Shown here one piece after another: positions 43,946-51,888 of a DNA stretch of 64,000 bases. Location: contig NZ_SSCL01000003.1 of NCBI RefSeq assembly GCF_005876955.1, positions 362,676 to 426,675 on the forward strand, read 5' to 3'. This stretch comes from Sinomonas gamaensis. Its GTDB lineage: Bacteria > Actinomycetota > Actinomycetes > Actinomycetales > Micrococcaceae. The position numbers and the translations under genes are program-made. The first letter of the stretch is position 1, and each line of letters opens with the position of its first letter. The notes beneath the pieces were generated by a model, which was not told where the DNA came from, ran no database searches, and saw only the letters and a list, made by a program, of their open reading frames with translations.

Positions 43946-45006
43946 AGCTCGAGGCCGATGAGCAGGGGTTCGTTCGTGAGCTCGATGCCGAAGCGCTCGC
44001 GCACCCCGTCGCGTAGCTCACGGGCGAGCGCGAGGAGATCCTTCGCGGTGGCCGATCCCCTGTTCGTGATGGCAAGGGTGTGCTTCGTCGAGAGCGAGGC
44101 TCGGCCGCCGGTGACGCTGTCGGCCTCGAGCCCGTATCCCTTCGGGAACCCTGCGTGCTCGATGAGCCACGCCGCGGACGTCTTCACGAGTCCGTCGCCG
44201 GCAGGATAGCGGGGCGCCCCCTCGGGCAGCACCTCTGCGGTAGCAGCGGGAAGGATCGGATTGGTGAAGAACGATCCGGTGGAATAGGTATCCCGGTCCG
44301 AGGGATCGAGGACCATCCCCTTCGAGGCCCTCAGCCGCAGCACCTCGCGGCGCACCTCGAGGGCTGACGCCCGCTCCCCCACCTGGACGCCGAGCGCCCG
44401 CGCGAGCTCGGCGTAGCGCACCGGCGCGCTCATGCGTCCGAGCGCCAGCTGGAAGTCGACCCGGAGGACGACGTAGCGCGGCGAGCCCGCCGTCGTCGTC
44501 TGCTTCAGGAGGGAGTCCCGGTAGCCGAACTTGAGCTCGGAGGGGACAAACGTCTTAACCGCCTGGGCCTCGCGGTCCCACGTACGGACCTGCCAGATCG
44601 TCTGGGAGACGTCGGAACCATAGGCACCGACATTCTGCACCGGAGTAGCGCCGGTGGAGCCGGGAATGCCGGAGAGTGCCTCAACCCCGCTCCAAGCGTG
44701 ATGCACGGCGTAGTCGACGAACTCGTCCCACGGGTGGCCCGCCTGGACGCCGACCGACACCCCGCCGCACGCGTCCGCCGAGTCCAGCTCGAGCCCCTCC
44801 GAGGCGATCCTCAGGACCGTCCCCGGGTAGCCGTCGTCGGACACAATGAGGTTCGAGCCGCCGGCGATGATGAGGAGGGGCTCGGCCGCCTGATCCGCGG
44901 TCCGGACGGCTTCGATGATCTCGGCTTCGGTGCGCGCTTCCTCGAAGCGCGCGGCCGGGCCGCCGACGGCGGAGGTGGTCAGGGTGGACAGCAGGGTCTG
45001 GCTCAC
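43942..45006 (-). CDS. murB: UDP-N-acetylenolpyruvoylglucosamine reductase
   Basis: 354-aa FAD enzyme forming UDP-N-acetylmuramate, an early step of peptidoglycan synthesis. Motifs are LLIIAGGSNLIVSDDGYPG (FAD), SGIPGSTGATPVQNVGAYG with the conserved glycines and NVGAYG, GYRDSLLK, GSFFTNP and the C-terminal lid ANRGSATAKD-like region. ATG at 45006 is near the MaoC gene. Its overlap with the tetR start by 4 nt is unusual, since the regulator target seems to be the next gene. Confidence 0.95.
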   Translation of the reverse strand: MSQTLLSTLTTSAVGGPAARFEEARTEAEIIEAVRTADQAAEPLLIIAGGSNLIVSDDGYPGTVLRIASEGLELDSADACGGVSVGVQAGHPWDEFVDYAVHHAWSGVEALSGIPGSTGATPVQNVGAYGSDVSQTIWQVRTWDREAQAVKTFVPSELKFGYRDSLLKQTTTAGSPRYVVLRVDFQLALGRMSAPVRYAELARALGVQVGERASALEVRREVLRLRASKGMVLDPSDRDTYSTGSFFTNPILPAATAEVLPEGAPRYPAGDGLVKTSAAWLIEHAGFPKGYGLEADSVTGGRASLSTKHTLAITNRGSATAKDLLALARELRDGVRERFGIELTNEPLLIGLEL

Positions 45007-45019
45007 CGGTCCAGCTTAG

Positions 45020-45466
45020 TCACGCGAGGCGGACGACGGCCTGGGCCTTCGTGAGCACGCGCTGGCCCGCGTTAGTGACCATGAGGTCGACGCGTGCGGT
45101 GCGGGCCTCGGCGTTGAGCGCGCCGATCGTCCCGACGACCTCGAGGAGTGCCCCCGGCTCGTCCGTCCCTGTTGTGTCGGACACCGGCACGGACTTCGTG
45201 AAGCGCGTCTGATAATCCACCACGGCGCCCGGATCTGCGACCCAATCGACCACGAGCTGGACCGCCGCGCCCATGGTGAACATCCCGTGGGCAATGACGC
45301 CGGGGAGTTCGACTGCGAGCGCAAAGTCGTTGTTCCAGTGGATCGGATTGAAGTCGCCCGACGCCCCCGCGTACCTGACAAGGTCGCTGCGTGTCACAGA
45401 AATCTCGCGGCGCCCGATCTCGGCGCCTGCCTCGAGTTCCTCGAAGGTCACAGATCCTCCCGTCAT
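45020..45466 (-). CDS. MaoC-family dehydratase (HadB-like)
   Basis: 148-aa hotdog-fold hydratase. The catalytic Asp38 and His43 lie in ASGDFNPIHWNNDFA, the hallmark of hydratase 2/HadB proteins. It likely dehydrates 3-hydroxyacyl thioesters together with the adjacent HadA-like partner. ATG at 45466 overlaps the upstream stop by 4 nt. murB is 13 bp downstream. In mycobacteria HadAB acts in the FAS-II mycolate cycle; Micrococcaceae lack mycolates, so here a general fatty-acid role is presumed. Confidence 0.9.
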   Translation of the reverse strand: MTGGSVTFEELEAGAEIGRREISVTRSDLVRYAGASGDFNPIHWNNDFALAVELPGVIAHGMFTMGAAVQLVVDWVADPGAVVDYQTRFTKSVPVSDTTGTDEPGALLEVVGTIGALNAEARTARVDLMVTNAGQRVLTKAQAVVRLA

Positions 45467-45912
45467 TGGCCCTCCCCTCGAACCAGGATGGACGACGTAG
45501 TCGTGGCCACCTTCTCCCCGGATTCCGCGGCGATCTCGGCGCGCGTCGTGATCATGGCGCCGCCGCCCATCGCCCGGACCTGATCCACGTGAAGCTCCGC
45601 GGTGAGCCGATCGCCGGCCACGATGGGTCGGTGGTGCGTGAAGCGCTGCTCCGCGTGGACGACGCGGGAGAAGTCGATCCCCGACTCCGGATCGGCGATG
45701 AGCTGGGCATCCGCGCGCTGGGCCACGATGATCGCGAACGACGGCGGCGCAACAAGGTCCGCGTAGCCCAGTGACTGGGCGGCGTCCACGTCGAAATGCG
45801 CGGGGTGGACGGCCTTCACCGCGTGGGCGAACTCGCGGATCTTCTCGCGGGCAACGTCGTACACCTCGGCGGGCGGGTAGACACGGCCCTGCAGGTCGGG
45901 GTTGATGGGCAT
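45463..45912 (-). CDS. FAS1-like dehydratase domain protein (HadA-like)
   Basis: 149-aa hotdog protein of the MaoC N-terminal type. Segments NPDLQGRVYPPAEVYDVAREKI and HPAHFDVDAAQSLGYADLVA match HadA/HadC-like proteins, which lack the catalytic His/Asp and stabilise or shape the substrate pocket of the HadB partner. ATG at 45912 is preceded by GCTAGGCTACTGGC. It overlaps the HadB-like gene by 4 nt, supporting a heterodimer. Confidence 0.88.
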   Translation of the reverse strand: MPINPDLQGRVYPPAEVYDVAREKIREFAHAVKAVHPAHFDVDAAQSLGYADLVAPPSFAIIVAQRADAQLIADPESGIDFSRVVHAEQRFTHHRPIVAGDRLTAELHVDQVRAMGGGAMITTRAEIAAESGEKVATTTSSILVRGEGQ

Positions 45913-45921
45913 GCCAGTAGC

Positions 45922-46155
45922 CTAGCGGTTGGGACCGCGCAGACGACGACGGGTGTCACGCGCGCGGATGCCGATCCCCACGAGATGGGTCACCAAGCCG
46001 AGGCCGATAATCGTGAGCGACGCATAGAGCAGCCACGCGACGCGTCCGAGGTTCGCCGAGATGTTGAGGATGATTCCCACGCCCAAGAGGGCCATGCCGG
46101 ACAGCACGACCCTCCTGTAGAGCGGTGAGGCGTTCTCCCAGAAGTCGTTCAGCAC
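45922..46155 (-). CDS. Small membrane protein
   Basis: 77-aa protein with two hydrophobic helices (VVLSGMALLGVGIILNI and LLYASLTIIGLGLVTHLVGI) and a basic C-terminus (RARDTRRRLRGPNR). GTG at 46155 lies 7 bp after the CitE-like stop. I do not recognise the family beyond a general two-helix actinobacterial membrane protein. It sits between citE-like and hadA-like genes on the same strand. Confidence 0.75.
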   Translation of the reverse strand: MLNDFWENASPLYRRVVLSGMALLGVGIILNISANLGRVAWLLYASLTIIGLGLVTHLVGIGIRARDTRRRLRGPNR

Positions 46156-46162
46156 GTTCGGG

Positions 46163-47047
46163 TCAGATCGGCTGGACGCCGAAGGCGGTGGCGAGCTTCA
46201 TGATCTTCTCGGCGCGGCCGAGGCGCGGCAGGTCGGAGCCGTCCCGGATGACGCGGCCGTTGGCCTCGAAGTCGCGCATGAAGTCCGAGGCCCACGCGAC
46301 ATCGCTCGGGGTCGGGCTGATGACCTCATTGATGACCACGGTCTGGTCGATCGCGAGGCACAGCTTGCCCGTCATGCCCATCATGACCGTGATGGCGCTC
46401 TGCTCTCGCAGGATCGGGTGGTTCGTGCCGACGGTCGGCCCATCGATGGGGCCCGGCAGATTGCCGACCCGGCTCGCCACGACGAGCTTGGCGCGCGGGT
46501 AGGCCATGGCCTCAGGCGTCGCCGCCATGCCGGTATCGCGCCGGAAGTCGCCGGAGCCGAAGGCTAGGCGGAAGGCTCCCTGCGCCTTAGCGATGTGATT
46601 GGCTTCCTCGATGCCGACGGCGGACTCGACGAGCGGGATCACGGGGATCTTCCCGTCCATGCGGTGGTAGCTCTCCGTGACCTGGTCCGAGGACTCTGTC
46701 TTGGCGAGCATCACGCCGAGCAGCCCCGGCGTACCGCGCAGGCCAGCGAGGTCATCGGCCCAGAACGGGCTCGTCGCGTCATTGATGCGCACCCACGCCT
46801 CGCCCCCGGAACGCAGCCACTGGGTCACGTTCTCGCGCGCCTCGTCCTTGTGCGAGGGGTCCACGGCGTCCTCGATGTCGAGGATCACAGCATCGGCGCG
46901 CGAGGACGATGCCTCGGTGAAGGTCTCGGGCCGCATCGCGTTGACCAGGAGCCATGAGCGGGCGATCTCGGGATTCACGGCTCGGGCAGGACGGGACAGG
47001 TCAGCGCTGGTCGGGCGCGGCGATTCGGCGGCGGTCGTTGAGGTCAT
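46163..47047 (-). CDS. HpcH/HpaI aldolase / CitE-like CoA ester lyase
   Basis: 294-aa TIM-barrel protein of the CitE family. Features are RSWLLVNAMRPETF, ADAVILDIEDAVDPSHKDEAR with the metal-binding acidic residues, EAWVRIND, and LVESAVGIEEANHIA. Stand-alone CitE-like proteins act as malyl-, citramalyl- or other acyl-CoA lyases; without citD/citF nearby it is not citrate lyase. ATG at 47047 follows ACGGGCCCGGGGG. It is preceded by a small orphan gene on the same strand. Confidence 0.88.
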   Translation of the reverse strand: MTSTTAAESPRPTSADLSRPARAVNPEIARSWLLVNAMRPETFTEASSSRADAVILDIEDAVDPSHKDEARENVTQWLRSGGEAWVRINDATSPFWADDLAGLRGTPGLLGVMLAKTESSDQVTESYHRMDGKIPVIPLVESAVGIEEANHIAKAQGAFRLAFGSGDFRRDTGMAATPEAMAYPRAKLVVASRVGNLPGPIDGPTVGTNHPILREQSAITVMMGMTGKLCLAIDQTVVINEVISPTPSDVAWASDFMRDFEANGRVIRDGSDLPRLGRAEKIMKLATAFGVQPI

Positions 47048-47086
47048 GGGTCAACGGTATCCCCCGGGCCCGTCCCGGGCATATTC

Positions 47087-47281
47087 CTAGATGCTGAGGG
47101 AGTACCTTGAACTCCACCCGCCGCACGCCTCCCACCACGTGATGCCGGAGCGCTGCGGCCCATGCATTCCGGGGGACCCGTAGGGCGCGGTGGGATGGAC
47201 GGTGTGGGATGCGCCTCGCTCGGCGCTCGCAGCAACCTCTCCTGCGGTCTCTTCGCTAACCTGGGGCTCGACATCAGCCAT
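47087..47281 (-). CDS. Small Trp-rich orphan protein
   Basis: A 64-aa frame with a good CAGGAG site 8 nt before ATG 47281 and strongly GC-rich third positions. The N-terminal third is acidic and Ala/Glu-rich (MADVEPQVSEETAGEVAASA); the C-terminal part is His/Pro/Gly-rich and ends with SGITWWEACGGWSSRYSLSI, three tryptophans and one cysteine. I recognise no family. It lies 40 bp before the CitE-like gene on the same strand. The 47282-47392 region to its right contains a TTGACA hexamer but no convincing -10. Confidence 0.5.
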   Translation of the reverse strand: MADVEPQVSEETAGEVAASAERGASHTVHPTAPYGSPGMHGPQRSGITWWEACGGWSSRYSLSI

Positions 47282-47392
47282 CGCTGTGCTCCTGACTCTT
47301 CGAGACAGATGGTCGACGAATCGCTCCCCAGCGCGACGATCCAGTACCAGTGGACTACTGAGAGATTAATATGTCAAGCGATTTGATAAACC

Positions 47393-47830
47393 TCACGAGA
47401 GGAATACCTGGCGCCCCGTGAGCTCCTTCGGTTGGACCTTCACGAAGTGGTCGCGGACGCCTCCTGCCCACGGCTCTTCGGCTGCCACTCCGAAGAGTTC
47501 CGTGAGCAGGGACTCATCCTCGACGGAAGTAGCCGAGCCCGAGACGAGCACCGACCACCCCGCTTGCAGACTCGGCGTGACCGAGTCGATCTGAAGCGCT
47601 ATGCCGTCCTGCGGCAGCGACGCCGCGATAACTCCCCCACGAGACGTGCGGAAGTAGACATCGCCCCGGAGGACGGCATAGTGAACTGGGAAGACCTGAA
47701 TGCGGCCCTCGCCGGTGAACGCGAACCGCCCGATCCCCGACGATCCGAGGAGAGCCCAGCACTTCTCCTCGTCGAGCTCGACATCCTGATGGCGGGCCCC
47801 CGGCCCATAGCCGTAATCAGCCGTGGTCAT
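47393..47830 (-). CDS. Pyridoxamine 5'-phosphate oxidase family protein
   Basis: 145-aa split-beta-barrel FMN-binding-type protein. Typical segments are LLGSSGIGRFAFTGEGRIQV, VFPVHYAVLRGDVYFRT and a C-terminal KVQPKELTGRQVFL strand. Members bind FMN, F420 or biliverdin and act on diverse substrates, so the reaction is unknown. ATG at 47830 follows a GGAGGAC site. It is 101 bp downstream of the alpha-glucosidase stop. Confidence 0.88.
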   Translation of the reverse strand: MTTADYGYGPGARHQDVELDEEKCWALLGSSGIGRFAFTGEGRIQVFPVHYAVLRGDVYFRTSRGGVIAASLPQDGIALQIDSVTPSLQAGWSVLVSGSATSVEDESLLTELFGVAAEEPWAGGVRDHFVKVQPKELTGRQVFLS

Positions 47831-47915
47831 GGCGTCCTCCTCAAGCGTCGGCCATCAGACTTTCACAGGAGGGCCTTTCGCGAAAGGGGCTTTCAGCACT
47901 CCCCCGCCGTCCACT

Positions 47916-47945
47916 CTCAGTGCTGCGCGCCTCAGTGCTGCGCGC
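47916..47945 (-). repeat. 15-bp tandem duplication at the alpha-glucosidase stop codon
   Basis: Two identical 15-bp units (47916-47930, 47931-47945) duplicate the last codons and stop of the alpha-glucosidase gene. Recent slippage is likely; the functional stop is in the first unit read by the ribosome. Confidence 0.8.
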
Positions 47946-49635
47946 GAATCCAGACGGTCGCCTCGCCCGGCAGCTTGCCGCCGTCGACCTCTGCGCTCGC
48001 GATGAGCACCTCGCCCTCCGGCAGCACCACCGGCGCCGTCCCGAAGTTGGCCACGACGTGCCAACCGCCGGGGCGGACGAAGTGGAGCACGTCGTCGTCC
48101 GAGGAATCCTGCCAGCCCAGCGATTCGGCCCCCTGAAGCTCGTGGCGCAGCGCGAGGGCGCGCCGGTAGAACGCGAGGGTCGAGCCTGGATCCTTCTCCT
48201 GGACGTTCTCCGCGTAGTCCGCGAACCACGCGGGCTGCGGGAGGTGCGAGCCGTTGGAGCCGAAGCCGAACGACGATCCTTCGGCCGGAGCAGCGTCCCA
48301 CGGGAGCGGGACACGGCACCCGTCGCGGCCCACCTCGACGCCCCTGTTCCGGAAGAACGTCGGGTCCTGGCGGTCCTCGTCCGCAATCTGGCCGACCTCC
48401 TGGAGACCGAGCTCCTCGCCCTGGTAAAGGTAGGCCGAGCCTGGCAGCGCGAGCATGAGCAGCGTCGCGGCCTTCGCGCGGCGCAGCCCACGCTCCGCGT
48501 CGACCTGGGACGGGTCCCCGCCCTCGAGGAGCCAGTCGACCCCGTCCTGGCCGTGGCCGCGCCGGCCACCGCCCTTGGGGAGGCCATAGCGGGTCGCATG
48601 ACGGACCACGTCGTGATTGGAGAAGACCCACGTCGACGACGCACCGGTAGCGGCCGCCTCGGCGAGGTTCTTCGCGATGATCTCGCGGAACTGCTCGGCG
48701 TCGAAATCAGCCTGGAGGAGGTCGAAGTTGAACGCCTGCCCGAGGCCTTCCGGCGAGGCATAGCGGGCCCTGCGGTCCGCGTGGACCCAGGCCTCGGCGA
48801 CAGCGGTGCGCGGCGGGTTGTACTCGTTGAACACCTTGCGCCACTCGGAGTAGACGGTGTGCACCTCGTCCCGGTCCCAGAGCGGGTGCTCGCCGTTGCG
48901 GAACAGGTCCGCGCGGTGGAGGTGCTCGAGGTTCGGGAGCTCGGCGTCCATGTCCTTCTTGAGGGCATGCGCCACGTCCACGCGGAAGCCGTCGGCGCCG
49001 CGGTCGGACCAGAAGCGGAGGGTCTTGATGAAGTCCTCGTGGACCTCGGGGTTGTCCCAGTCGAGGTCCGGCTGCTCCTTCGCGAACAGGTGGAAGTACC
49101 ACTGGCCCGGCGTGCCGTCGGGTTCGGTGATGCGCTCCCAAGCGGGTCCGCCGAAGATCGAGGTCCAGTCGTTCGGGGGAAGCTCGCCATTCTCGCCGAG
49201 TCCGTCCCGGAAGATGTAGCGGGCGCGCGCCGGCGAGCCCTTCGGCGAGGCGAGCGCCTCCTGGAACCAGACGTGCCGGTTCGACGTGTGGTTCGGCACG
49301 ATGTCGACGATCACCTTGATGCCCGCCGCGTGGAGCGCGGCAGCCATCTCGTCGAAGTCCTCGAGGGTGCCGAGCCGCGGGTCGACGTTGCGGTAGTCGT
49401 CGACGTCGTAGCCGCCGTCGGCGAGCGCCGAGGGGTAGAACGGGCTCAGCCACACGGCGTCGATCCCGAGCTCCTTGAGGTAGGGAACCTTCGAGGTGAT
49501 GCCCTTCAGGTCCCCGAGGCCGTCGCCGTTGGAGTCGGAGAAGCTGCGCGGGTAGATCTGGTAGACGGCCGCCTGACGCCACCACTCGGCGTCGTGCTCG
49601 GCGGTGACAGGGACGATGTCTGCACGGTTGGACAC
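47932..49635 (-). CDS. GH13 alpha-glucosidase
   Basis: 567-aa glycoside hydrolase family 13 enzyme, probably intracellular because no signal peptide is visible. The catalytic triad is Asp220 (GFRVDVAHAL), Glu281 (AVAEAWV) and Asp342 (FSNHDVV); DIVPNHTS carries the conserved His. It likely cleaves maltose, isomaltose or similar oligosaccharides. ATG at 49635 follows AGGAGAA. It is divergent from a ROK regulator with a palindrome in the 87-bp gap, suggesting sugar-controlled expression. Confidence 0.93.
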   Translation of the reverse strand: MSNRADIVPVTAEHDAEWWRQAAVYQIYPRSFSDSNGDGLGDLKGITSKVPYLKELGIDAVWLSPFYPSALADGGYDVDDYRNVDPRLGTLEDFDEMAAALHAAGIKVIVDIVPNHTSNRHVWFQEALASPKGSPARARYIFRDGLGENGELPPNDWTSIFGGPAWERITEPDGTPGQWYFHLFAKEQPDLDWDNPEVHEDFIKTLRFWSDRGADGFRVDVAHALKKDMDAELPNLEHLHRADLFRNGEHPLWDRDEVHTVYSEWRKVFNEYNPPRTAVAEAWVHADRRARYASPEGLGQAFNFDLLQADFDAEQFREIIAKNLAEAAATGASSTWVFSNHDVVRHATRYGLPKGGGRRGHGQDGVDWLLEGGDPSQVDAERGLRRAKAATLLMLALPGSAYLYQGEELGLQEVGQIADEDRQDPTFFRNRGVEVGRDGCRVPLPWDAAPAEGSSFGFGSNGSHLPQPAWFADYAENVQEKDPGSTLAFYRRALALRHELQGAESLGWQDSSDDDVLHFVRPGGWHVVANFGTAPVVLPEGEVLIASAEVDGGKLPGEATVWIRAQH

Positions 49636-49670
49636 CGGTTCTCCTTGTGTGGGAATGAGGGAGCAGAATA

Positions 49671-49685
49671 ATTTAGACTCTAAAT
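49671..49685. promoter_or_regulatory. Candidate ROK operator palindrome
   Basis: A perfect 15-bp palindrome, ATTTAGA-C-TCTAAAT, lies between the divergent alpha-glucosidase and ROK genes. It is 36 bp from the alpha-glucosidase start and 38 bp from the ROK start. Its position over the AT-rich promoter region suits repression of both genes. Confidence 0.6.
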
Positions 49686-49722
49686 ATAGGTCGCGACTCC
49701 ATTATTGTGACGTCGAGCGGAG

Positions 49723-50940
49723 GTGGTCAAGACGGCGCGTTCAGGCGCGGAAAATGGGCCGGTCGGACCCCATGTGGTGCGTCGTGTGACCGCGAGCGCC
49801 GTGCTCGACGAGCTGCGGAGCGGCGGTCCCTTCACGGTGTCAGAACTGGTGGACCTCACCGGGCTCACGCGGGCGACGGTCATTGCCGTGTGCGAGGATC
49901 TGGTCCGGCGCGGCTGGGCCGAGGAGCATGTGCTCGAGCGTTTGGGGCCGCAGCGCGGACGCCCCCCGCGGACGTTCGGTTTCCGCGCTGACGGGGGCGT
50001 CGTCGTCGGACTCGACATCGGCGCGCACAAGACCACGGCGCTGGTGGCGGACCTCCGGGGTGAGATCCTGGGCACCGCCTCCGGCGCGTTCCGGGACAGC
50101 GAGCCGGGGGCGCGGGAGAGGCTCGACGTGGTGAGCTCGACGGCGGTTGCTGCCCTTCGAGCCGCCAGCAGCGCGCCCGAGCGCGTCCTCGCCGTGGGGG
50201 CCGGCGTGGCCGCCCCCGTCGATCGGAGCGGACACGTCGCCGAAGGCTCGGACTTCTGGGAGATGTTCGACGTCGGCCTCGCCGCAGCACTGCGGGAACG
50301 GCACGGATGGCACGTCCTCCTCGAGAACGACGCGAACCTCGCAGCCCTCGCCGAACAGTGGCTCGGCGCAGCGCGCGGGCTCGACGACGTTGCCGTCGTT
50401 CTCGCCGGAGAGCGCCTCGGCGCGGGCCTCATCGAGTCTGGGAGGCTCCTCCGCGGCCGCAACGGCGCGGCGGGCGAGCTCGCGTTCCTCGGGCTTGTCG
50501 ACGGCGCGGTGGGTCCTCATGGCATCGCCCAGCTCGCGAGGGAGTGGGGCGCGGAGGCCGCTGCCCAGTCGCGAGGCCTTGCCGGACTCGCCCCAGCCGA
50601 CGTCACCGCCGAGGCAGTCTTCGCGGCGGCCGACGACGGCGACCCCGCGGCGGAGGGCGTCCTGCGTCGCCTCGAGGGGCGCATGGCTCGCGTCATTGCT
50701 GTGCTGAGCACGCTCTTGAATCCCGAGCTCGTGGTCCTCGGCGGGGCGATCGCTCCCGCGGCTGCCCGGCTGCTCCCCGGAATCCGCCTCGAACTGAAGG
50801 AGCTCACGGAGACGCCCGCGGAGGTCGAGGTCTCCGCCCTCGAAGGCGAGGCCGTGGCGCTCGGGGCGGTGCGACGGGCCCTCGATGACGTCGCGGAGCG
50901 GGCGCTGGAGATCGACTTGCCGGGGTCGCAGGCGGGTTAG
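49723..50940 (+). CDS. ROK-family transcriptional regulator
   Basis: 405-aa ROK repressor. An N-terminal winged helix (VLDELRSGGPFTVSELVDLT, then LTRATVIAVCEDLVRRGW) precedes the ROK sugar-kinase fold: VGLDIGAHKTTALVADLRG phosphate-binding loop, VLLENDANLAALAEQWLG and the C-terminal LNPELVVLGGAIAP. The family zinc cluster C-x-C-G-x-x-G-C is absent; the region carries GRNGAAGELAFLGL instead. GTG at 49723 is nearly abutted by GAGCGGAG. It likely controls the divergent alpha-glucosidase. Confidence 0.88.
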   Translation: MVKTARSGAENGPVGPHVVRRVTASAVLDELRSGGPFTVSELVDLTGLTRATVIAVCEDLVRRGWAEEHVLERLGPQRGRPPRTFGFRADGGVVVGLDIGAHKTTALVADLRGEILGTASGAFRDSEPGARERLDVVSSTAVAALRAASSAPERVLAVGAGVAAPVDRSGHVAEGSDFWEMFDVGLAAALRERHGWHVLLENDANLAALAEQWLGAARGLDDVAVVLAGERLGAGLIESGRLLRGRNGAAGELAFLGLVDGAVGPHGIAQLAREWGAEAAAQSRGLAGLAPADVTAEAVFAAADDGDPAAEGVLRRLEGRMARVIAVLSTLLNPELVVLGGAIAPAAARLLPGIRLELKELTETPAEVEVSALEGEAVALGAVRRALDDVAERALEIDLPGSQAG

Positions 50941-50943
50941 CGC

Positions 50944-51888
50944 TTACGGGACCCGCTTCCCCCTCGCCGTCTGGAACAGGACGAACCACTCCTCACGGCT
51001 CATCGCCTCCGCAACAGGCCCGGCCTCCGCGCACGCCCGGATCCGCCGCGGGTTCGCCGAACCGACCACAGGCACGATGCCCGCCGGATGCCGCATGAGC
51101 CACCCGAGGACGATGGCCTCCGGCGTCGTTCCTCTGGCCTCCGCGAGTTGGGCGACCAAAGCAGAAGTCCTGCGATCCGCCTCGGTGGCCTCCGCCGTCG
51201 GCCGTCCTGTGTAGCGGCCACCTGCGAGCGGCGACCACGCCTGGATTTCGATCCCCCGGCGCCGGCAGTGCTCGAGCGTTCCGTGGGGGAAGCTCACGCC
51301 GGCGCCGTCCTCGTGGTTGACGAGCACGACACTGTCCGCGAAGCCGCGATGATGAAGGCTCAATTCCAGCTGATCGGCGGCCAGCGGCACGGGAAGGTGA
51401 TCCTGCAGGGCCTCCATCTGCGCCGAGGACATGTTGGACACTCCGATGGCCCGGATCGCGCCGTCCTCGAGGAGGTGCCCGACGGCGTCTCCCACCTCCG
51501 CAGGGTCAAGCAGCGGATCGGGGCGGTGCAGGAGCAGCAGGTCGAGGTAGTCGGTCTGGAGGCGGCGCAAGGTGCCGGCGACGCCGTCGAGGATCGCCCG
51601 CCCGCTCAAGTCGTAGTGGCCGAGCCCGCCCGCCTCGCCCAGCCGGATGCCGACCTTGCTCTGGATCTGGATGCGGCCCCTCAGTCCAGAGTCCCTTGCG
51701 AGCAGTTCTCCGAACACCGCTTCCGACTTGCCGCGCCCGTAGATGTCGGCGTGATCGAAGCGGGTGATGCCGATCGACAGGGCGGCCTCGACCGCGGCCG
51801 AGGCCGCTTCGATCTCCTTGGGGCCGTACTCGGGCGCATCCCAGGCGCCCCCGAGGCCCATGCATCCATAGATCAGGCGGGAATCCAC
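50944..51888 (-). CDS. Aldo/keto reductase (YdhF-like)
   Basis: 314-aa NADPH-dependent reductase. The tetrad residues appear in RFDHADIYGRGKSE (Asp, Tyr), SKVGIRLG (Lys) and LLLLHRPDPL (His). The C-terminal cofactor loop is VPVVGSANPRRIRA. GTG at 51888 overlaps the upstream acyltransferase stop by 16 bp, so translation is coupled. It converges with the ROK gene, whose stop is 3 bp away. The substrate is not known. Confidence 0.9.
   Translation of the reverse strand: MDSRLIYGCMGLGGAWDAPEYGPKEIEAASAAVEAALSIGITRFDHADIYGRGKSEAVFGELLARDSGLRGRIQIQSKVGIRLGEAGGLGHYDLSGRAILDGVAGTLRRLQTDYLDLLLLHRPDPLLDPAEVGDAVGHLLEDGAIRAIGVSNMSSAQMEALQDHLPVPLAADQLELSLHHRGFADSVVLVNHEDGAGVSFPHGTLEHCRRRGIEIQAWSPLAGGRYTGRPTAEATEADRRTSALVAQLAEARGTTPEAIVLGWLMRHPAGIVPVVGSANPRRIRACAEAGPVAEAMSREEWFVLFQTARGKRVP

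Noticed and set aside
45463..45912. Mycolic-acid HadA
   Set aside because: The gene pattern otherwise points to Micrococcaceae, which do not make mycolates; only similarity is stated.
46163..47047. Citrate lyase beta subunit proper
   Set aside because: No citD, citF or citC genes are adjacent, so only a CitE-like lyase can be claimed.
47087..47281. Lasso-peptide or lanthipeptide precursor
   Set aside because: No leader threonine at the right place, no cyclase, dehydratase or protease gene nearby; only an orphan small protein is supported.
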